This document shows positions 1 through 12,632 of a stretch of 64,000 nucleotides of DNA, one piece after another. The translations under genes were made by a program, and so were the position numbers. The notes below the pieces were generated by a model. It searched no databases. It had not been told where the DNA came from and saw only the letters and a list, made by a program, of their open reading frames with translations. Every line of letters starts with the position of its first letter. The stretch's first letter is position 1. This stretch comes from Cyanoderma ruficeps (Eukaryota; Chordata; Aves; Passeriformes; Timaliidae), in assembly GCA_008694505.1 (NCBI GenBank), contig VZDJ01007753.1:15783003-15847002 (forward strand). The letters run 5' to 3'.

Positions 1-167
1 GAACAAGGCACAACCCAGCCTAATTGCTGAAAGACCTACTACTGTTAGGCTGTGGTATTTTTGTCTGCAGGCTTTCATTGTCAGAAAGTACCATGGTAAT
101 CATCAGGGGTATGAAGACTTCCACATCCAGGTTTCTCAGCCACTCCCACAAAAAAGCAGGCACTCAC

Positions 168-248
168 CTTTGCCAAGATCATGTTTTCTCCACTTGGAAT
201 GGAATGAAGTTCCACATTTGGAGAGCCTGTATCATACACACGTGAGTG
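168..248 (-). CDS. PLA2G4E-like: Gene C exon 9: linker, IPSG block
   Basis: 81 nt, phase 0-0, HSRVYDTGSPNVELHSIPSG then ENMILAK. Acceptor attttttcag/CAC, donor AAG/gtgagt. Last gene C exon in the window. Confidence 0.88.
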
Positions 249-3200
249 CTGAAAAAATACAAATAAACCCAGGTTTATATTGTAAGGAATGTTACTGTCT
301 GCCCACAATGCAAATTAATGTTACTATTTATGGTGTCTAATATTTTACACGCCATAATTATGTTTTTTAAAGCTCAGTTGTAACATACTGAGGAGGGAGG
401 TTGTTTTTTCCCTGGTAGTGTAACATCCAGCGTTGGCTGCTTATATCTGGCATAGTGGAATTTGGCAGGAGAGGAGGAGCTGAAGACCAGATTAGATCCC
501 AGCACGATGTCCTGGGTGCCTTCGTAAGAGCCTTGCACTTTAAAGGAAAATTCTTTTTCTAAGGAAATGACACAAAAGCAGACACAGATTAGTTTTGTCA
601 TCAGAACTAGTAACTGGTAAAATCCTTAGAGACTCTATCACAAGGCTGTTCTCATGTTTTGGATTTGTTGGGGTTTTTTAATTCTTATATTAAGCAAATT
701 GTATTCATAATATCAGCACATGAGTCAAAAATAGCTGATGGAGAAATAACCTTACTTGATTTCTTCTCCTTTTTCTTTTTCTCAACCACATGAACTTCTA
801 AGCAGCAGATTTTGCGAGACTGTAAGAGATGTGAACATAAAATACATCATGGGAGGGAATTTTCCAATATGACGTTCTGTTTCCTAGGCTAAATGGGACA
901 CAACCAGGGCAAGGCAGGAGTGCAATGTGGATGAACAGGCCTTGCAGAGGGGAGAAGATGAGGACAAAGTGAAAACCAGTACTTTCAGGATGCCAGAGAT
1001 GTGAGGATTGTTTTAAGCACAATTCATGAGCAAGCAAAGATAATAAATGAGAAAATGTCAAGGATGGGAAGTGCCTGTGTAAAAAGCACAGGTATGAATG
1101 TGGGAAATGATATGTGCATGGGTCAGGACAAACCCTCTCACTTCAGCAATATGGGAATGTGGGAGGAGTGATGTCTAAGGAAGAATTCACTGCTGCACTG
1201 ATGTCTCAGACCTAAACCACTTCCATGTGTTTCCTTTGCAACAGCGAAGGTGTGTTGGGATGGGGGATTTCCATGCTGTTCCAGCCACAGTGTCTCCAGA
1301 GGTGCCATCTACAAGGATGTGTCATGATGAAGTGGGAAATGGCAGTGTTTCAATGCTGGCTGTCTCAGTAAAGGGGTATGCTATCCTGATGATTGTGAGT
1401 CATGTGAAACACGTGTGGCAACAGGGTGATGAAATACAACACTCACCACAACCACTCCATTAGTAATGATGGTTTCAGGAGGGCCTGAACTAGGAAACAG
1501 AAAGAAAAAAGCGTTTACAATAACTCATTAAAATTACAGTGTAGTTCATGAGCCCCACCCTTCTCTTGATTTTCCTCTTGCATATTTTTACGTGCATATT
1601 GGATTTGAAAGAAAAGTCCCAGGAGACTCGTTGTACAAGTTTCCTCACTCTAATATGTCAAGGCACAGTTGTCATCCTACTGGCTCATCCAGTCCTGGAG
1701 CTCAGCAAAAAAATGCCAAAGGTGCTCTGAGGCCAAACCATGTACAGATTTTATGCTGAGTCCCAAGTTGAGGCCAAGGATGGTTTCATGGAATCCAATT
1801 TTTTAAAAAATCACGCTTTGTTGGACAATGGAACAATAAAGGCTCTGGATCAGAAATCCAGTGCATTATTCCATGTTGAGTTTTGAAGGGAGGTGGACCC
1901 TCTTGCTGATCTCAAACACAAGTGCGTAACAAATCAGCAACATTTTGGCCTTAAATAATATTCACTATATTAGAGAAAGAAAAGGTTTTAGGGTGTTCTC
2001 CCTGTTTGTGGGAGTTCGTGGGAAGTTCATGGGAGGTCATTCTGGCATTCACCCACTTGTTGACAGAGTTCATAGCACAGATTCCTTGGGAATGATGCAC
2101 TCTGAACAATCAGACTAGATTATTTCGTGTCTGAATTGCTGTTTCTTTTTGTTCCAGGTAATGTTGCATTTCATGTTTACTCACATATTATCCAAGGCAA
2201 ATCCCACCTCCAACTCCTCTTGTCTCTGGAAAATAAAGAAAGGAAAATGATTTTGGTACTAGTTTACTGGCAGTTCTCACAATGCAAGTTCTCATTCTCA
2301 CAATCTGGGTATGCATGGACTCTTTGTGACCAGCAGAACATTTACAATAGAGGCACACACCACCTCACATCTGTGTGTCTTGAGCCTCAAGATTCTCTAC
2401 TGATAGGAAGCTTGTGGATGGCTGTCATAGCAGTTTTTAACACAGAAATTGTTTGGCTTGTCTGCTTCTGCTGGGGCCTAAGGGACAGACCTAGGAGGAT
2501 ATGTTGTCTCATTCTGAGTCTGCCAGCTCAGACCTGCTGAAGTGGAGAGTGAAAGCCTTCCGGTGTCAGGAAGAGAAATGGTGACATGCAAAGCAGTTTT
2601 GGAAGAGGAAAACCTCTTTGTCTGGCAACAAGTTGAGGGCTTTGGGACAGAGGTAAATCTGACAATAAGGCTTGGTCTGTGTCGTGGTGAATAACCCTCA
2701 GGGGGAAGAAAGCACAGGCAAGAGGAAAACAAAAGTGGAGACAGAAGGAATGATGAACAGTGAAATGAGATCATGCTGTAGGCTACTTAGTTGCTCAAAT
2801 TACCCACTGAATTAAAGACACCAGAAAGTTAATAATATAGGACAAAATAGTTTACAAAGGCTTGAAGAGTATCAGCTCTAACTGGTGTTGTTGTGCAAAC
2901 ACAAAAAGAAATGGCTTGGATATGGCCAAGCCACTGTAAGCACTCTAAGTGATCAACTGGGTTACAGCTAGCCAAAGTTTTAATTTTACCAGAGCTTAGT
3001 GGAAATCCACACACTGTTTCTTTGGTATTTTGCAAGGAATGAAATTGTCAAATATGGCATTTAAAGACAGTGAAGTGCAGTGTGTAGATAAGGTAATTTC
3101 TCAACTGAGTGACACATGACAGATGCACAAGAAACTGGGAGGGAACTGGAAAAGAAAAATGATAGACAGGACATACTGGGAGATGGGATGTACAACTTTC

Positions 3201-6200
3201 ACTTACCCTGGACATTCAAGATAGGATTATTTCTCGCTGCCAAGCTGGGTGGCATGATTGAGACTTTATTTAGCATGCCACCTTCCATAATTAGCAACTA
3301 CTTTGGTTTCACATTTAGTTCTGATTACGGAGTTTTTGCTTCCTAATTAATAGGTTTGTCATAATAGGTTATGACAAAAACATCAGGTACTGGCGTGGAC
3401 ACTCTCCTTGACCCTCGATGGGGGCAGGCTCAGCAAAGCGACAATTTTGCCAATACACCTGAAATTTGTGAGCTTCTGTGGCAAACACCAAACCCTTCAG
3501 TGTGCCTACAGATCCAGGCGTGAAGAGGTTTTCCCACATCAGAGTGAAAACCAACTTATTTTTATGTGGCTAGACAGCTGACACACAAGAAGGAAAAAAG
3601 GCAAAGTTTTACAAATAACATTTTAGACAGAAAAGCTAACAAGAACATTCTTGCCATGCTATTCCATTTCTTATTTCAGACCTCACCTGGGAATCACACT
3701 TGAAGTGCATGAAGACTTCATCTTCCAGGGAAAGTTTGGCTATGTCAAAGTACACTGTGAAGAGGTGGTCATCCTGAGTAACCACGTCCTTATCATAGAG
3801 TGCCAGCTCCAGCACATTCTGGGAAAAAAAAGAAAGGATTTTAGAAATGTGTCGGGTTTTATTTGAAGCAGGAGATCCTGGGGACAACAGTTTTAGTCAG
3901 CTGTTCTGAGAAGTGAGAGGACATAAAGAAAAAGAACAGAAAGGGAAGGAAGTGGAGAGGAAATCAACCCCATATCAGCACCTGTGAGGTGGAATGAGAG
4001 GAAATCACATTTCAAATGCCATATTCTACCTATGGCTGAGAGAGACAGTCATCTTTCACAGCATGCAAAACCATCATGAGGGTATGAATTATTCTCATCT
4101 TTCTGCATCTTTCCTTGGCTCTTGAGAAAATTGCTTATGTCCCTTTGCAAAGGGATAAACCCCCTCAATAGCTCCCTTGGTCAGTTACCACGTAAGTCCC
4201 AGTTCAGTACCTTGACCTGACTCTGGATCCGGAAGTAGAAGGTTTCATTCCAGACTGGATCTTTGCAATTCTTGATGGCTTTAGTCTGAAATTTGTCATT
4301 TGAAGCAGTTGGCAGCCACAGGCTCACGTAGCAATCAGTCTGGCTCACTGTATTAAAAACACAAACACATCTGAAATGAGCATTTGCTCTAGAAGAAAGA
4401 ATTAATTGAACAGTATGAAGTTTTGCTTTCAAAGAGATATACTGTGACACAAAATGGCTTATTTGTTCAACATAAACAATACAATTTAGGTAGGAGGAAT
4501 GGAGAAAAAGGAAGGGTGACATGACTCTTCTCTGAATAAATGTGATTAGAAATACAATAAATACATTCTACATGAAGAATTTCTGCCTCTTTCTATGTCA
4601 TTAAACAATCAGTTTAGCCAAGGATAAAAAATCCAGGACAAATGCAGCAAGCATTAAGGAAACAAAGTGGTATCTTCTCTTTGAGCCAAACAGAACATGA
4701 AGAAAAAGCTTTCTGATTTCTGCATAAGTAAAGATACAATCTTCTATTATATTTTGGTTCCAGGCCAGCAGAAGCCAGAGGAGATACAAAACATAACAAC
4801 ACCTGATGGGCTTTTATCTGGGAATGCTGGCACACAGAGAATTAGGGTATGGTAGTTTAGATTACTTAGCACTGAGAAAACTTTGAATACAAGCCAAATT
4901 TGAGACAAGGCTTCTCATCTTTCAGTAGTTACTCAATTAGCGCAACCATTTTGTATTCTTGGTTACATAAATATACACCAGTGGAAAACATGGGATATCT
5001 TACTACATTTTTTACTTTCAACAAATTGCAGAGCTTTTACTGCTCCCTTTGAGGACACAGAGAAATGTGTGTGATAGGCACAGCTGTGACCTTATGGAGT
5101 TACCTCTGCACAGAACAAGGGCTGATGCAAAGAAGAGCAACACACTCTATGTTCACTGCTGGAACCAGCATACCAACGACAAAACTTTCTCCATTCATGG
5201 GAGATATCTAGAAAGCACCAATTCTTGGAGCAGGACTAGCTACTAGCCTATGAAGGGGAGAAGGACCTCCATGAGCTCTTCTGTGGAGCACTACAGATAC
5301 TTACAGACATCTGCCTGGTGTATATTTCTTGCTCTTATGACTCTTACAGTCAGTAAGTAACACAGAGAGGATTCTATCTGCAGGGAAAAAACAAACAAAA
5401 AGACAGGAATGAATGCTGAAGTTAGCATATTTAGAAGACAGAAGTGAGCAAGAGAGATAAGCATCCATCAGGAACAATTTTGCTGAATTTTCTATTTGAT
5501 TATGAAATGGCCAATACATTTATTTTCCTACTAACATCTAAATCATGTACTAGACTGAAATACTTCTTTTCTTCTGTACCAGGATATGAGAATTTATCTT
5601 ATTAGAGCATTTATTTGTTTCTCATCTAAAATCTGCACAAAGTGCTAAGATTCATTCCCAACTTGGGAGAAGATTTATTTTTTAAATTTCCAAGGCAGAA
5701 AAGTAAGACATGCTTTAGACCTTTCTCAAGTGATAAAATTATTATTGTGGTGATTACCTTCTATCCAGTCATTACATATATTTGGTCTCCTGGACTATGA
5801 GATATGATTTTCTCATATTCCTGCTCTTTTAAATGTACAGTACTCTGCAGAGTTAAGTGCTGACCTCTGATCCCCAAACTGATTTTAAGATCTGAGAAAG
5901 AAATCACTTTGCTTTGCACTTCCACCATGCTACTTACTATGCATGAGTTTTTTGTTTACAGGGATATAGCTGCCCTCTTGAGCTAAGGTCACCTCTGACT
6001 TTCTCTTGTGAGAAATTCTCTGGTTTTGAAGTATGTGAACTTTTCACATATTGAGCTTCTTTGCACTGTTTTACCTAAGAAGCGTAAACAGTGTTTTACA
6101 CCTGATGAGACTCTTGTTTTTTCTTGTGAATTCTCTCTTTCATATTAGCCCATGTTTCTGACCTCATGCGTGACTTCTTAGCCTTTCATATTGCTGTTCT

Positions 6201-8668
6201 GATCTCATATTGGAGATATGAATTCATACCTCCTCTCCCTTTACCATAAAATAAATAAATAAATAAATAACTTCCATATAACTTAATATTTCTACCATCA
6301 TGGAGAGGGGGGAATGGAATGCTGGAATATAAATCCGCAGGAAAAGTTTGCTCCAAAAAGACCTAAAAGGCACTTAGCACAACTATAGGGCCATGGACAG
6401 GTAAAGATTTCACCTATATTGCAAAATGACTATAAAAGACCATTGCCAGCCCTGAAGTGGCATCAGCATGACATTGGCCTCATCAGAGCCACTGAGAAAG
6501 ATGTGTAACATGGGTACTGCAGGAAAGGAGAGCAAGACTTTCAGCTGGACTGTCTGAGCAGACAGTTTGGTATGTATTGTGTTAATAATGTCCATTCATA
6601 AAGAGTGAAGTGCATCAGTGTTCATAGGTTTAAGGCATATATGTCCATGTAAAGTCACTCCAAATGTTTAACCTGAGTGCATCAAAGCAGGCAGCCAGGG
6701 CTAATGAAAACATATTGTTGAGACTGGGGGCAGTTAGCAAGCAGGCTAATGAAGAAACAGGTAAAATCAGCCTCCAAGTAACCAAAGTATCCCGCTCTAG
6801 GAAAAGACACCAAGCAGGGAGTGCTGATCAAGGGTGTCAAACCACTGCTAAGGGTCCCAAGAGTAGGTGTGGATCAGACTACCAAGGGCACTTGAATTCA
6901 TGTCTAAAACCTACCTCCTAAAGACACAGAAATGAGGCAGGAAGAAAGTGCTCAGTAATTACAGAACCAATAACTGATGCTGCCAGTGGCTGGCTTTGGA
7001 GAAGGCAATTCCTGGAAGGGCTCAACTCAGTTCCATGGATCAGATCCCCTGAAGCCACCTTCGTAGTGATCCCAATGTGCCAAGAAGGCAGTGCAGATTG
7101 AACAAAATACTCAGGCATGTGGATGTGCCCTGTCATGACCAAGGAGCCTTGGCTTAGACATCACAGAGCTATAAATAACAAATGACCAAAATCCTGTCAG
7201 CTTTGTGAGTTTTGCCTAAAAAATTTGAGATGTTTGGTGTGTTCTGAAACTGCTGCAACCCTGAAATGTAGAGAGCTGTATTGCAGGGTGTATTTTCTCA
7301 TCTTTGGGGCAACTGTACTCATCACAAAACAAGGGAGAGTTCATTATTATTACTAAATGGCCTCAAAGTAGAGAGAGGAAAGGTAAAAATATTTTCTAGC
7401 ACATCTAGTCCTCTCATTTCCTAGAGAAGAGATTTCATGTCTGAGGGCTCCTGAAAATCTATTAGTTTTTACTGGAGGCCAGAAGAGGTGTTCATTCAGG
7501 AAATCAAGTGTTGAAAATCTACTTTAAGATTCTGCCATACTATTGTGAGAATAAATGGCATAATTTCCCAGGTCTTGCCATCTACACTGGCAGGAGACTT
7601 GTGCTTTAATGAGACGTGTAGAGAAAGCCTATTGAAACCCATCCTTTTGAAGATACCAGTCTTGTTTAAACAGAGATTGTTCCCCATGTGCCAAAGACAG
7701 GAAGCCACACTGGAATTTAGCATGAAGCAAGACTATCTAAGTGGAATGATCAAAGTGATAAGCAAGGCAGTGTCTCATGGAGGGAACTGAATGGGTTACA
7801 GTAGCTAATTAAATTGTTTGGCAGATGCTGGCCCCTATCTGTTTTCACCCAGCCTCCACCCAGCAGGAAAGTCCCCTTTACAGTTTCCTTCTGAAATTCT
7901 CCTTTGTGGTACCTTTGTAAGAGAAGTCCACTGTTTCCCATCAGGATTCAGCTGCATAGTTCCGTCTCCGTTTTGAGATGTTTGAGTGATCAGCTCCTGG
8001 AACAAGAAGGGCCAACGTTATCCCTGGAAAAAACATCATTTCTCTTAAAGGCAATCCTCTGGGAATTCAGAACTTCAGAGCCACAAGGACAGGGAGCCCA
8101 TGGCCAGTGCTGGCTGTAGAGCCTTGGCAGGAACTGGGGTTTCCTGTGGTGCCCGGTGCCACTGCCGGGTTGTGCTTGCCCCAGTAAGCCTGAGCAGAGG
8201 TGTAGCACCCAGGTAAGGTCCGCCCTTCATGACACACGGGGAGGGGAAGCAGCTCCTGGCCCTGGCTGTTAAAGGAACAGCAAACCTGTCTCCCATAAAC
8301 ACACCCAGTCATTAATCTTTCACCTTGAAGTACACCTCCGTGTTATTTAATACTTATTCTAAAGTTGCATATATGATGTGTCTCAAATTAATAAAACCTC
8401 TAAATATTCAAAATGCTCCTCTTGCAAATAAGCTCTTACAAGTAGTTTTCATTTTCTTCCTGTAGTTTACTCTAACTTTTAAAGTTTCAATATTGAGGTC
8501 TTGAAGCCTTGACTTTCTTCATCCTGTATAGAGTCATTATAGTCAATGGTAGGTCAAGAAAGTAGTGTATCATCTTTCCACTACATACAGCACAACCATT
8601 TGTGATTCCACATGCCTTGCTTTGCTCTGCACCCTTCTTACCTGAGACAAAATGACATCTTGGTCCAT
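168..8668 (-). CDS. PLA2G4E-like: Gene C: cytosolic phospholipase A2 epsilon-like, 5' half (3' end off window)
   Basis: Nine coding exons are visible in order 8642-8668, 5305-5377, 4211-4347, 3687-3818, 2185-2225, 1447-1489, 756-819, 389-558 and 168-248. All joins are GT-AG and keep phase. They encode a short N-terminus, a C2 domain ([10 protein letters not shown] through YDKDVVTQDD) and the linker up to LHSIPSGENMILAK. The catalytic domain lies beyond the left edge, so enzyme activity cannot be judged. The C2 text closely matches PLA2G4E ([20 protein letters not shown]), and the Ca2+-loop aspartates in ADVLSQTDC and YDKD are kept; the loop-2 residue usually Asn is Asp (KDPVWNETF). The family role is Ca2+-dependent recruitment to phosphatidylcholine-rich membranes. 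The first exon is inferred from a TATA promoter shared with gene B and a phase-0 donor; a further small exon between 5378 and 8641 is not excluded. Confidence 0.88.
389..558 (-). CDS. PLA2G4E-like: Gene C exon 8: linker, [13 protein letters not shown] block
   Basis: 170 nt, [20 protein letters not shown] to LPGKKQPPSS. Acceptor tttccttag, donor TCA/gtatgt. One codon longer than gene B. Confidence 0.93.
756..819 (-). CDS. PLA2G4E-like: Gene C exon 7: CCLEVHV and lysine-rich linker
   Basis: 64 nt, SRKICCLEVHVVEKKKKEKK then S plus one base. Two codons longer than gene B. The basic run matches RRRRKREK of human PLA2G4E. Acceptor ctcttacag/TCT, donor TCAA/gtaagg. Confidence 0.92.
1447..1489 (-). 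CDS. PLA2G4E-like: Gene C exon 6: TNGVVV mini-exon
   Basis: 43 nt, SGPPETIITNGVVV after a split Ile codon; PPETxxTNGVxV is the human PLA2G4E sequence. Acceptor gtttcctag/T, donor GTG/gtgagt. Confidence 0.92.
2185..2225 (-). CDS. PLA2G4E-like: Gene C exon 5: ELEVGF mini-exon
   Basis: 41 nt, RQEELEVGFALDN plus two bases. Acceptor attttccag/AGA, donor AT/gtgagt. Identical length to gene B exon 29971-30011. Confidence 0.9.
3687..3818 (-). CDS. PLA2G4E-like: Gene C exon 4: C2 domain, Ca2+ loop 3
   Basis: 132 nt, NVLELALYDKDVVTQDDHLF to MHFKCDSQ. Acceptor ttcccag/AAT, donor CAG/gtgagg. Confidence 0.94.
4211..4347 (-). CDS. PLA2G4E-like: Gene C exon 3: C2 domain, Ca2+ loops 1 and 2
   Basis: 137 nt, [20 protein letters not shown] through [17 protein letters not shown]. 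Asp stands where human PLA2G4E has Asn (NPEW) in loop 2. Acceptor taatacag/TG, donor AAG/gtactg. Confidence 0.95.
5305..5377 (-). CDS. PLA2G4E-like: Gene C exon 2: C2 domain first strand
   Basis: 73 nt, [20 protein letters not shown] then QADV plus one base. Acceptor ttttccctgcag/ATA, donor TCT/gtaagt. Confidence 0.93.
6246..6270. repeat. (AAAT)n microsatellite
   Basis: Five to six copies of aaat/ataa in a gene C intron. Confidence 0.95.
8642..8668 (-). CDS. PLA2G4E-like: Gene C exon 1 coding part (inferred)
   Basis: ATG at 8668, nine codons MDQDVILSQ, then donor CAG/gtaaga. Context ccacgATGG fits Kozak (G at +4). Ends in phase 0 as required by exon 5305-5377. Located about 110 bp downstream of the TATA box shared with gene B. 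Confidence 0.6.
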
Positions 8669-8717
8669 CGTGGTTGTGTTCACACACACGTCCAGTGTTA
8701 TCTGCGGCAATGCAATC

Positions 8718-8723
8718 TCACAT
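8718..8723 (-). promoter_or_regulatory. Start-stop upstream ORF in gene C leader
   Basis: ATG immediately followed by TGA on the minus strand, 50 nt before the presumed start codon. Such minimal uORFs can stall initiating ribosomes and lower downstream translation; depends on the inferred first exon being right. Confidence 0.4.
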
Positions 8724-8778
8724 CTCCCAGCTTTCACAGACACCAATGGTTCAAATGTCCCAGATGCAGGTGAGCAAC

Positions 8779-8809
8779 TATTTTATAAACTGACTCAGAG
8801 CCCCACCTC
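8779..8809 (-). promoter_or_regulatory. TATA box, AP-1 site and CACCC box of gene C
   Basis: Minus strand TTTATAAAATA (8779-8789), a perfect AP-1 consensus TGAGTCA (8791-8797) and a GAGGTGGGG element (8801-8809). AP-1 plus KLF-type boxes are usual in epithelial/keratinocyte promoters, and several mammalian PLA2G4 paralogs of this cluster are expressed in skin, so epithelial expression is a reasonable inference. Confidence 0.65.
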
Positions 8810-8832
8810 TGACTGGTTTCTTAAAACCAGTT

Positions 8833-8844
8833 ACTCCCCTCCCA
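8833..8844 (-). promoter_or_regulatory. CT-rich proximal promoter block of gene C
   Basis: ACTCCCCTCCCA on the plus strand, 54 bp from the TATA box; the identical 12-mer is 57 bp from the gene B TATA box. Confidence 0.5.
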
Positions 8845-8849
8845 TTTTC

Positions 8850-11800
8850 TTATGGTAGGAAGCTGAATCCTGTGGTCAAATAAGCAGGAAAAAAATTCCT
8901 TTGCCTACATAGCAGGGGGAAGTATTGTTTGAGTCACTTAGTTCTATACTGGCCAATGGCAGGTTTAAAACTAAACATAAGAGAAGGATGCCCTCTTACC
9001 AGAGCACTGAAATTCAACTTAGCAAGACCTCAAAGCCCATGGAAATACACACACTGCAATAAGATACAGCAAGAGTTCATAAATTGAATTGAGGTTATCT
9101 GTGGCAGTAAGCAGTTACAATAAAACAGCTAATGAGAAAAAAAAAGAGAGAGAGAACACTACTGTTCTCAGACTAACCTGATATTGCAAAAAACAGTTTA
9201 AGGCTTTCTTAACCAGATGTCCCTACAATCCCTGGTCTAGGCATGTTGAGCAGCACACTCATGGTGGTTTATATCTACTCAGCCAAGGTCCAGCAGGGCT
9301 GGGTCTCTCCTCAAGTCATTGTATTCCTTCCCTCTCCTTTCCTATGACTTGTTATTATCATTTTTTGTGTTTAGATGTAGAGTCCTGAAGCAATGACTTT
9401 CCTGAGCTTAGCTCCACACCCATGAATACTTCTGCACCGTTTTCCAGCTCAGACTGACTCTGGCTGCATTTAAGTGCCTGTGCGTGACCAAAGGAAACCT
9501 GCCAGCCAGATGCAAAACTCAGCCCTGACTTCACGCTGCCCTCCCCAAAGTCCTTGGCACACCTGTGACATCACTACTGGGTCACGACACCTGCCCCTGT
9601 CCACACACAGCTGACTGCTGTGCCATTGCAGCTGGCACAGCTCGCTGGAAGAGGATTAGAAAAGGCAGCCAAAGACTGTTGCATCATCAACAGATCATAA
9701 CAGATCAAAATTTCTGGGGAAAGGGATTCTTTTGACCTCCCTGTTTCCCCAGTACATCACCTTTGAGCAAAAAGATGCACATTCCCTGAGCATTCTTGAG
9801 CTTCCTGGTCAAACATTGCCACAGCCAGCACAGGTCCCCTTTGCACATTCCCATGCAAAATAATATCAACAGTCATCACAGCCAACTTGTTAGAACAAAT
9901 TTTTGCCATAGGGTACAGTATTTCGTGACACCACAAAGGGATGCGTCTACACACATGGCATGTTTCCTCTGTGTGCCAGCTCAATGCTGTAGCTTGATGG
10001 AAATGCATTTTTCATTAGGTCACAGAAAACTGGCAGCATTGGCATCTGTCAGTCATGCTTAAAGACGGTGCTTTACTATGACATCTCCTTGGAGGGCAAA
10101 ACTATTAACCAGACTGTCCACCAGAACTGGGCCTCTGAGGCTTTTACTCCCACAATACCAGTGGCCAAAAAACTCTCCTTTTCATGGACAACATTTGCAA
10201 TCCACATCAGAGACAGCCCTTGCACAAGGGAAAGGCCATGGCTCACTCTGTACTCCTGCAATCTGTCTCTGAGACATTCCTTTGTCCATGATGCTCACAG
10301 CAAGTATTTGGTATGCTCTTTGCAGAGATAAAAACAGTTTTGTTTTCCAGGAACAAGGAATGTTCACACTACAAACCTGAAGCATATTACTGAAATGCCT
10401 GAATATGTGCAGCGAGGCAGAATTTTCATTTTGCAAACAAGCCTTTATTGTCTTGTACTGTATACACAAAATTTCTGCATGTAAATAACATTTCTTCAGA
10501 ACTGGAGGAAGCAAAAGTTTATGGCTAAAACCTGTGTTTACTTTTCCACAACAGGGTTTTCAGGTAAAAAGAGAGGTAATTCCCAGGATTATATGCAGAG
10601 AACATATTGTCATATTTCTGACTACGACTAGTGAAACTACCACAGAACAAAAAAAACCCAAACAATCAGAAGTGCCTAGTTGTTCAAAACCTAATGGATT
10701 TCAAACATTAATATTTATGTTGTGATCTTTAGGCTGGCAACATTATGCTACAGTTGCACAAAAACAAAAGTTTTGTTTTGGCATAATAAATGACCAAAGT
10801 GTTGGAAAAGTCATTGTGAACTAATTTGTAAAGATAAGTTGTCATCGCTCCTAGCTAAAATGCAAATCCTCAAAATGTCATTTTGTAACAAGCCAAACGT
10901 TATTTGGCTGTGAATGAACCTTGTTATTTTCAGGTTGGGTTCCCTGGGCTGACGAGGTAGGCAGTCTATTAAAAAGAAGTTATGTTTCAAAACAAAGATG
11001 TTTTGTAAAATCTTAACATGAAATGTTTCCACTTACCCAAGCATTTTCCCTGGTTATTTTTAGTCCCACATTTTAATATGTAGTTGATAGACTTTTTTTC
11101 TGACTGAATAGATTCCTTGTTCAAAATTTTCCCAGTTGTCTTTGGGACACAAAACTTATTAATAAAGTGTGTTTTCAACTTAACTTGCTCCTGGAATGCA
11201 AAAGTTGTTATGGATTTATAATTTTTATAGCTCACCTTCAGCACAGTTCAGAACAGTTTAAAAAAAGGCACTTTCAATAAAAAGGAAAAGGCAGGAAGTC
11301 TAAAAATGTAAGCCCACAACAAATGTAATTGGTGTTTTTGTACTAGATCCCATGCATGGTTTTCAGATTGTTTTAAGATGGCCTTAGTTGTTTCAGGCTA
11401 CTGACTCACTTCTACTCAGTTTGCACAGGCAGAACTAGATAAATAAGAATTTTTTTTTATAGGCTTATGACCTAAACGGTTAACAACTAAACTGGGTAAC
11501 ACAGCAATGTTTTTATTGTCTATTGGAAGTAAAATAGTATCAAGTACTTTTTCTTTTTAATTTAAGAATGGTATTTTATTATTAGAAGTAACTCAACAGG
11601 GAAAACAAGATCCAGGGTGTTTTATTTTGAAGGCTTCAAATTAATGTTGAGGTTTTATATAATATCACAGTACAAACCAATTAAAACTGGCATAAATTAA
11701 CAGGGAATTTTGATATGCCCAAATTACACCCTTTGCTTTAAAAAAACCAAAAATTGTGTGAAAAGTCTTATGCCACTTCCTCCTAAGTTGCTCCTTCCCA

Positions 11801-12426
11801 TCACATATGATTCATTCACAGCCCAAGAGAGCCCAGGATGTGGATGCGAATCATGGGGCTGGTTGTGTGCACACATTTGTCCCACTTTACATTTCCAACC
11901 TCCGTGGCTGCCCTTTGGGACACTTGCAAAACAGAGCTGACCCAGGGATCCAACACCAGCTTCCAGTTGAGTCTCAAGGTCTCTTTGTTTTCCAGGGCTG
12001 GTCACACCTTGTGTTCCACAAAGCAGAATTGTGGGAGCAGAAGTTTCTTCTTATGGCCTGTAGGTGTGTTGACTGTGTTGTATAACAGTAGCACTGTGGC
12101 AATAAAAAATTATTTTCCTTTATGTCATATATTATAATAAGTTAGGCTTAAAATCATGCTATTAAAAAATTAACAAGTATTTCAGGCAAAGAGTGTTCTA
12201 CAGACAACCTTAATTTATGGAACAAAACATAAGTAAGAATTTTCCACACGATGTCTTCGCTTATAGAGACCACTTCTTTGGAATGGAAAACCCCAGCAAA
12301 TCACTGCACCAGCTGGGGTAGTTTCTGTAGTGCTGAATGGTGAGTGTTTGAAAAAAAACCATGTCCCTTCTGGGTCCTAGAGCATGAAAAACTCCTCTGA
12401 AAAGATAAGGGGAGTTGGACAGGCAA
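8850..12426. other. Gene B 3' UTR and intergenic region before gene C
   Basis: Right part is probably 3' UTR of gene B. No coding sequence or recognised repeat could be supported in 8850-11620. GC-richer text at 9400-9700 includes a CRE-like tgacatca, of uncertain meaning. Confidence 0.45.
11621..11626 (-). terminator. Candidate poly(A) signal of gene B
   Basis: AATAAA on the minus strand about 800 nt past the stop codon, the first one I found downstream. No cleavage evidence. Confidence 0.25.
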
Positions 12427-12632
12427 TCAGCACATCTGCCTTCTCCTTTGCATGGCTGTCTGCAAGGCCTGCATAATCATCTGAGAGTTGTTGAGGATGT
12501 TGTACTCGCTGAGATTCAGCAGCTTGCGGTAGTTGTCATCCGTGTATCTGACAGAGAACATGCAGTAGGGGGAACAGGAGCTCGTCAAGTCAAGCTGGCC
12601 TTCCTCCATCTCTGAGCAACAGCGCTTGACAC
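12427..12632 (-). CDS. PLA2G4E-like: Gene B last exon and stop
   Basis: 206 nt, [20 protein letters not shown] to MQRRRQMC then [12 protein letters not shown] is shared with human PLA2G4E ([13 protein letters not shown]). The basic tail fits the acidic-lipid-binding C-terminus described for PLA2G4E. Acceptor tttctctccag/GT. Confidence 0.95.

Noticed and set aside
2127..2540. 137-codon plus-strand ORF
   Set aside because: It overlaps gene C exon 2185-2225 antisense, has no protein-like composition and no splice or promoter context.
3369..3554. Minus-strand open stretch between gene C exons at 3687 and 2225
   Set aside because: Gene B has no exon at this position and the 3687 donor joins 2225 in phase; the peptide shows no family similarity.
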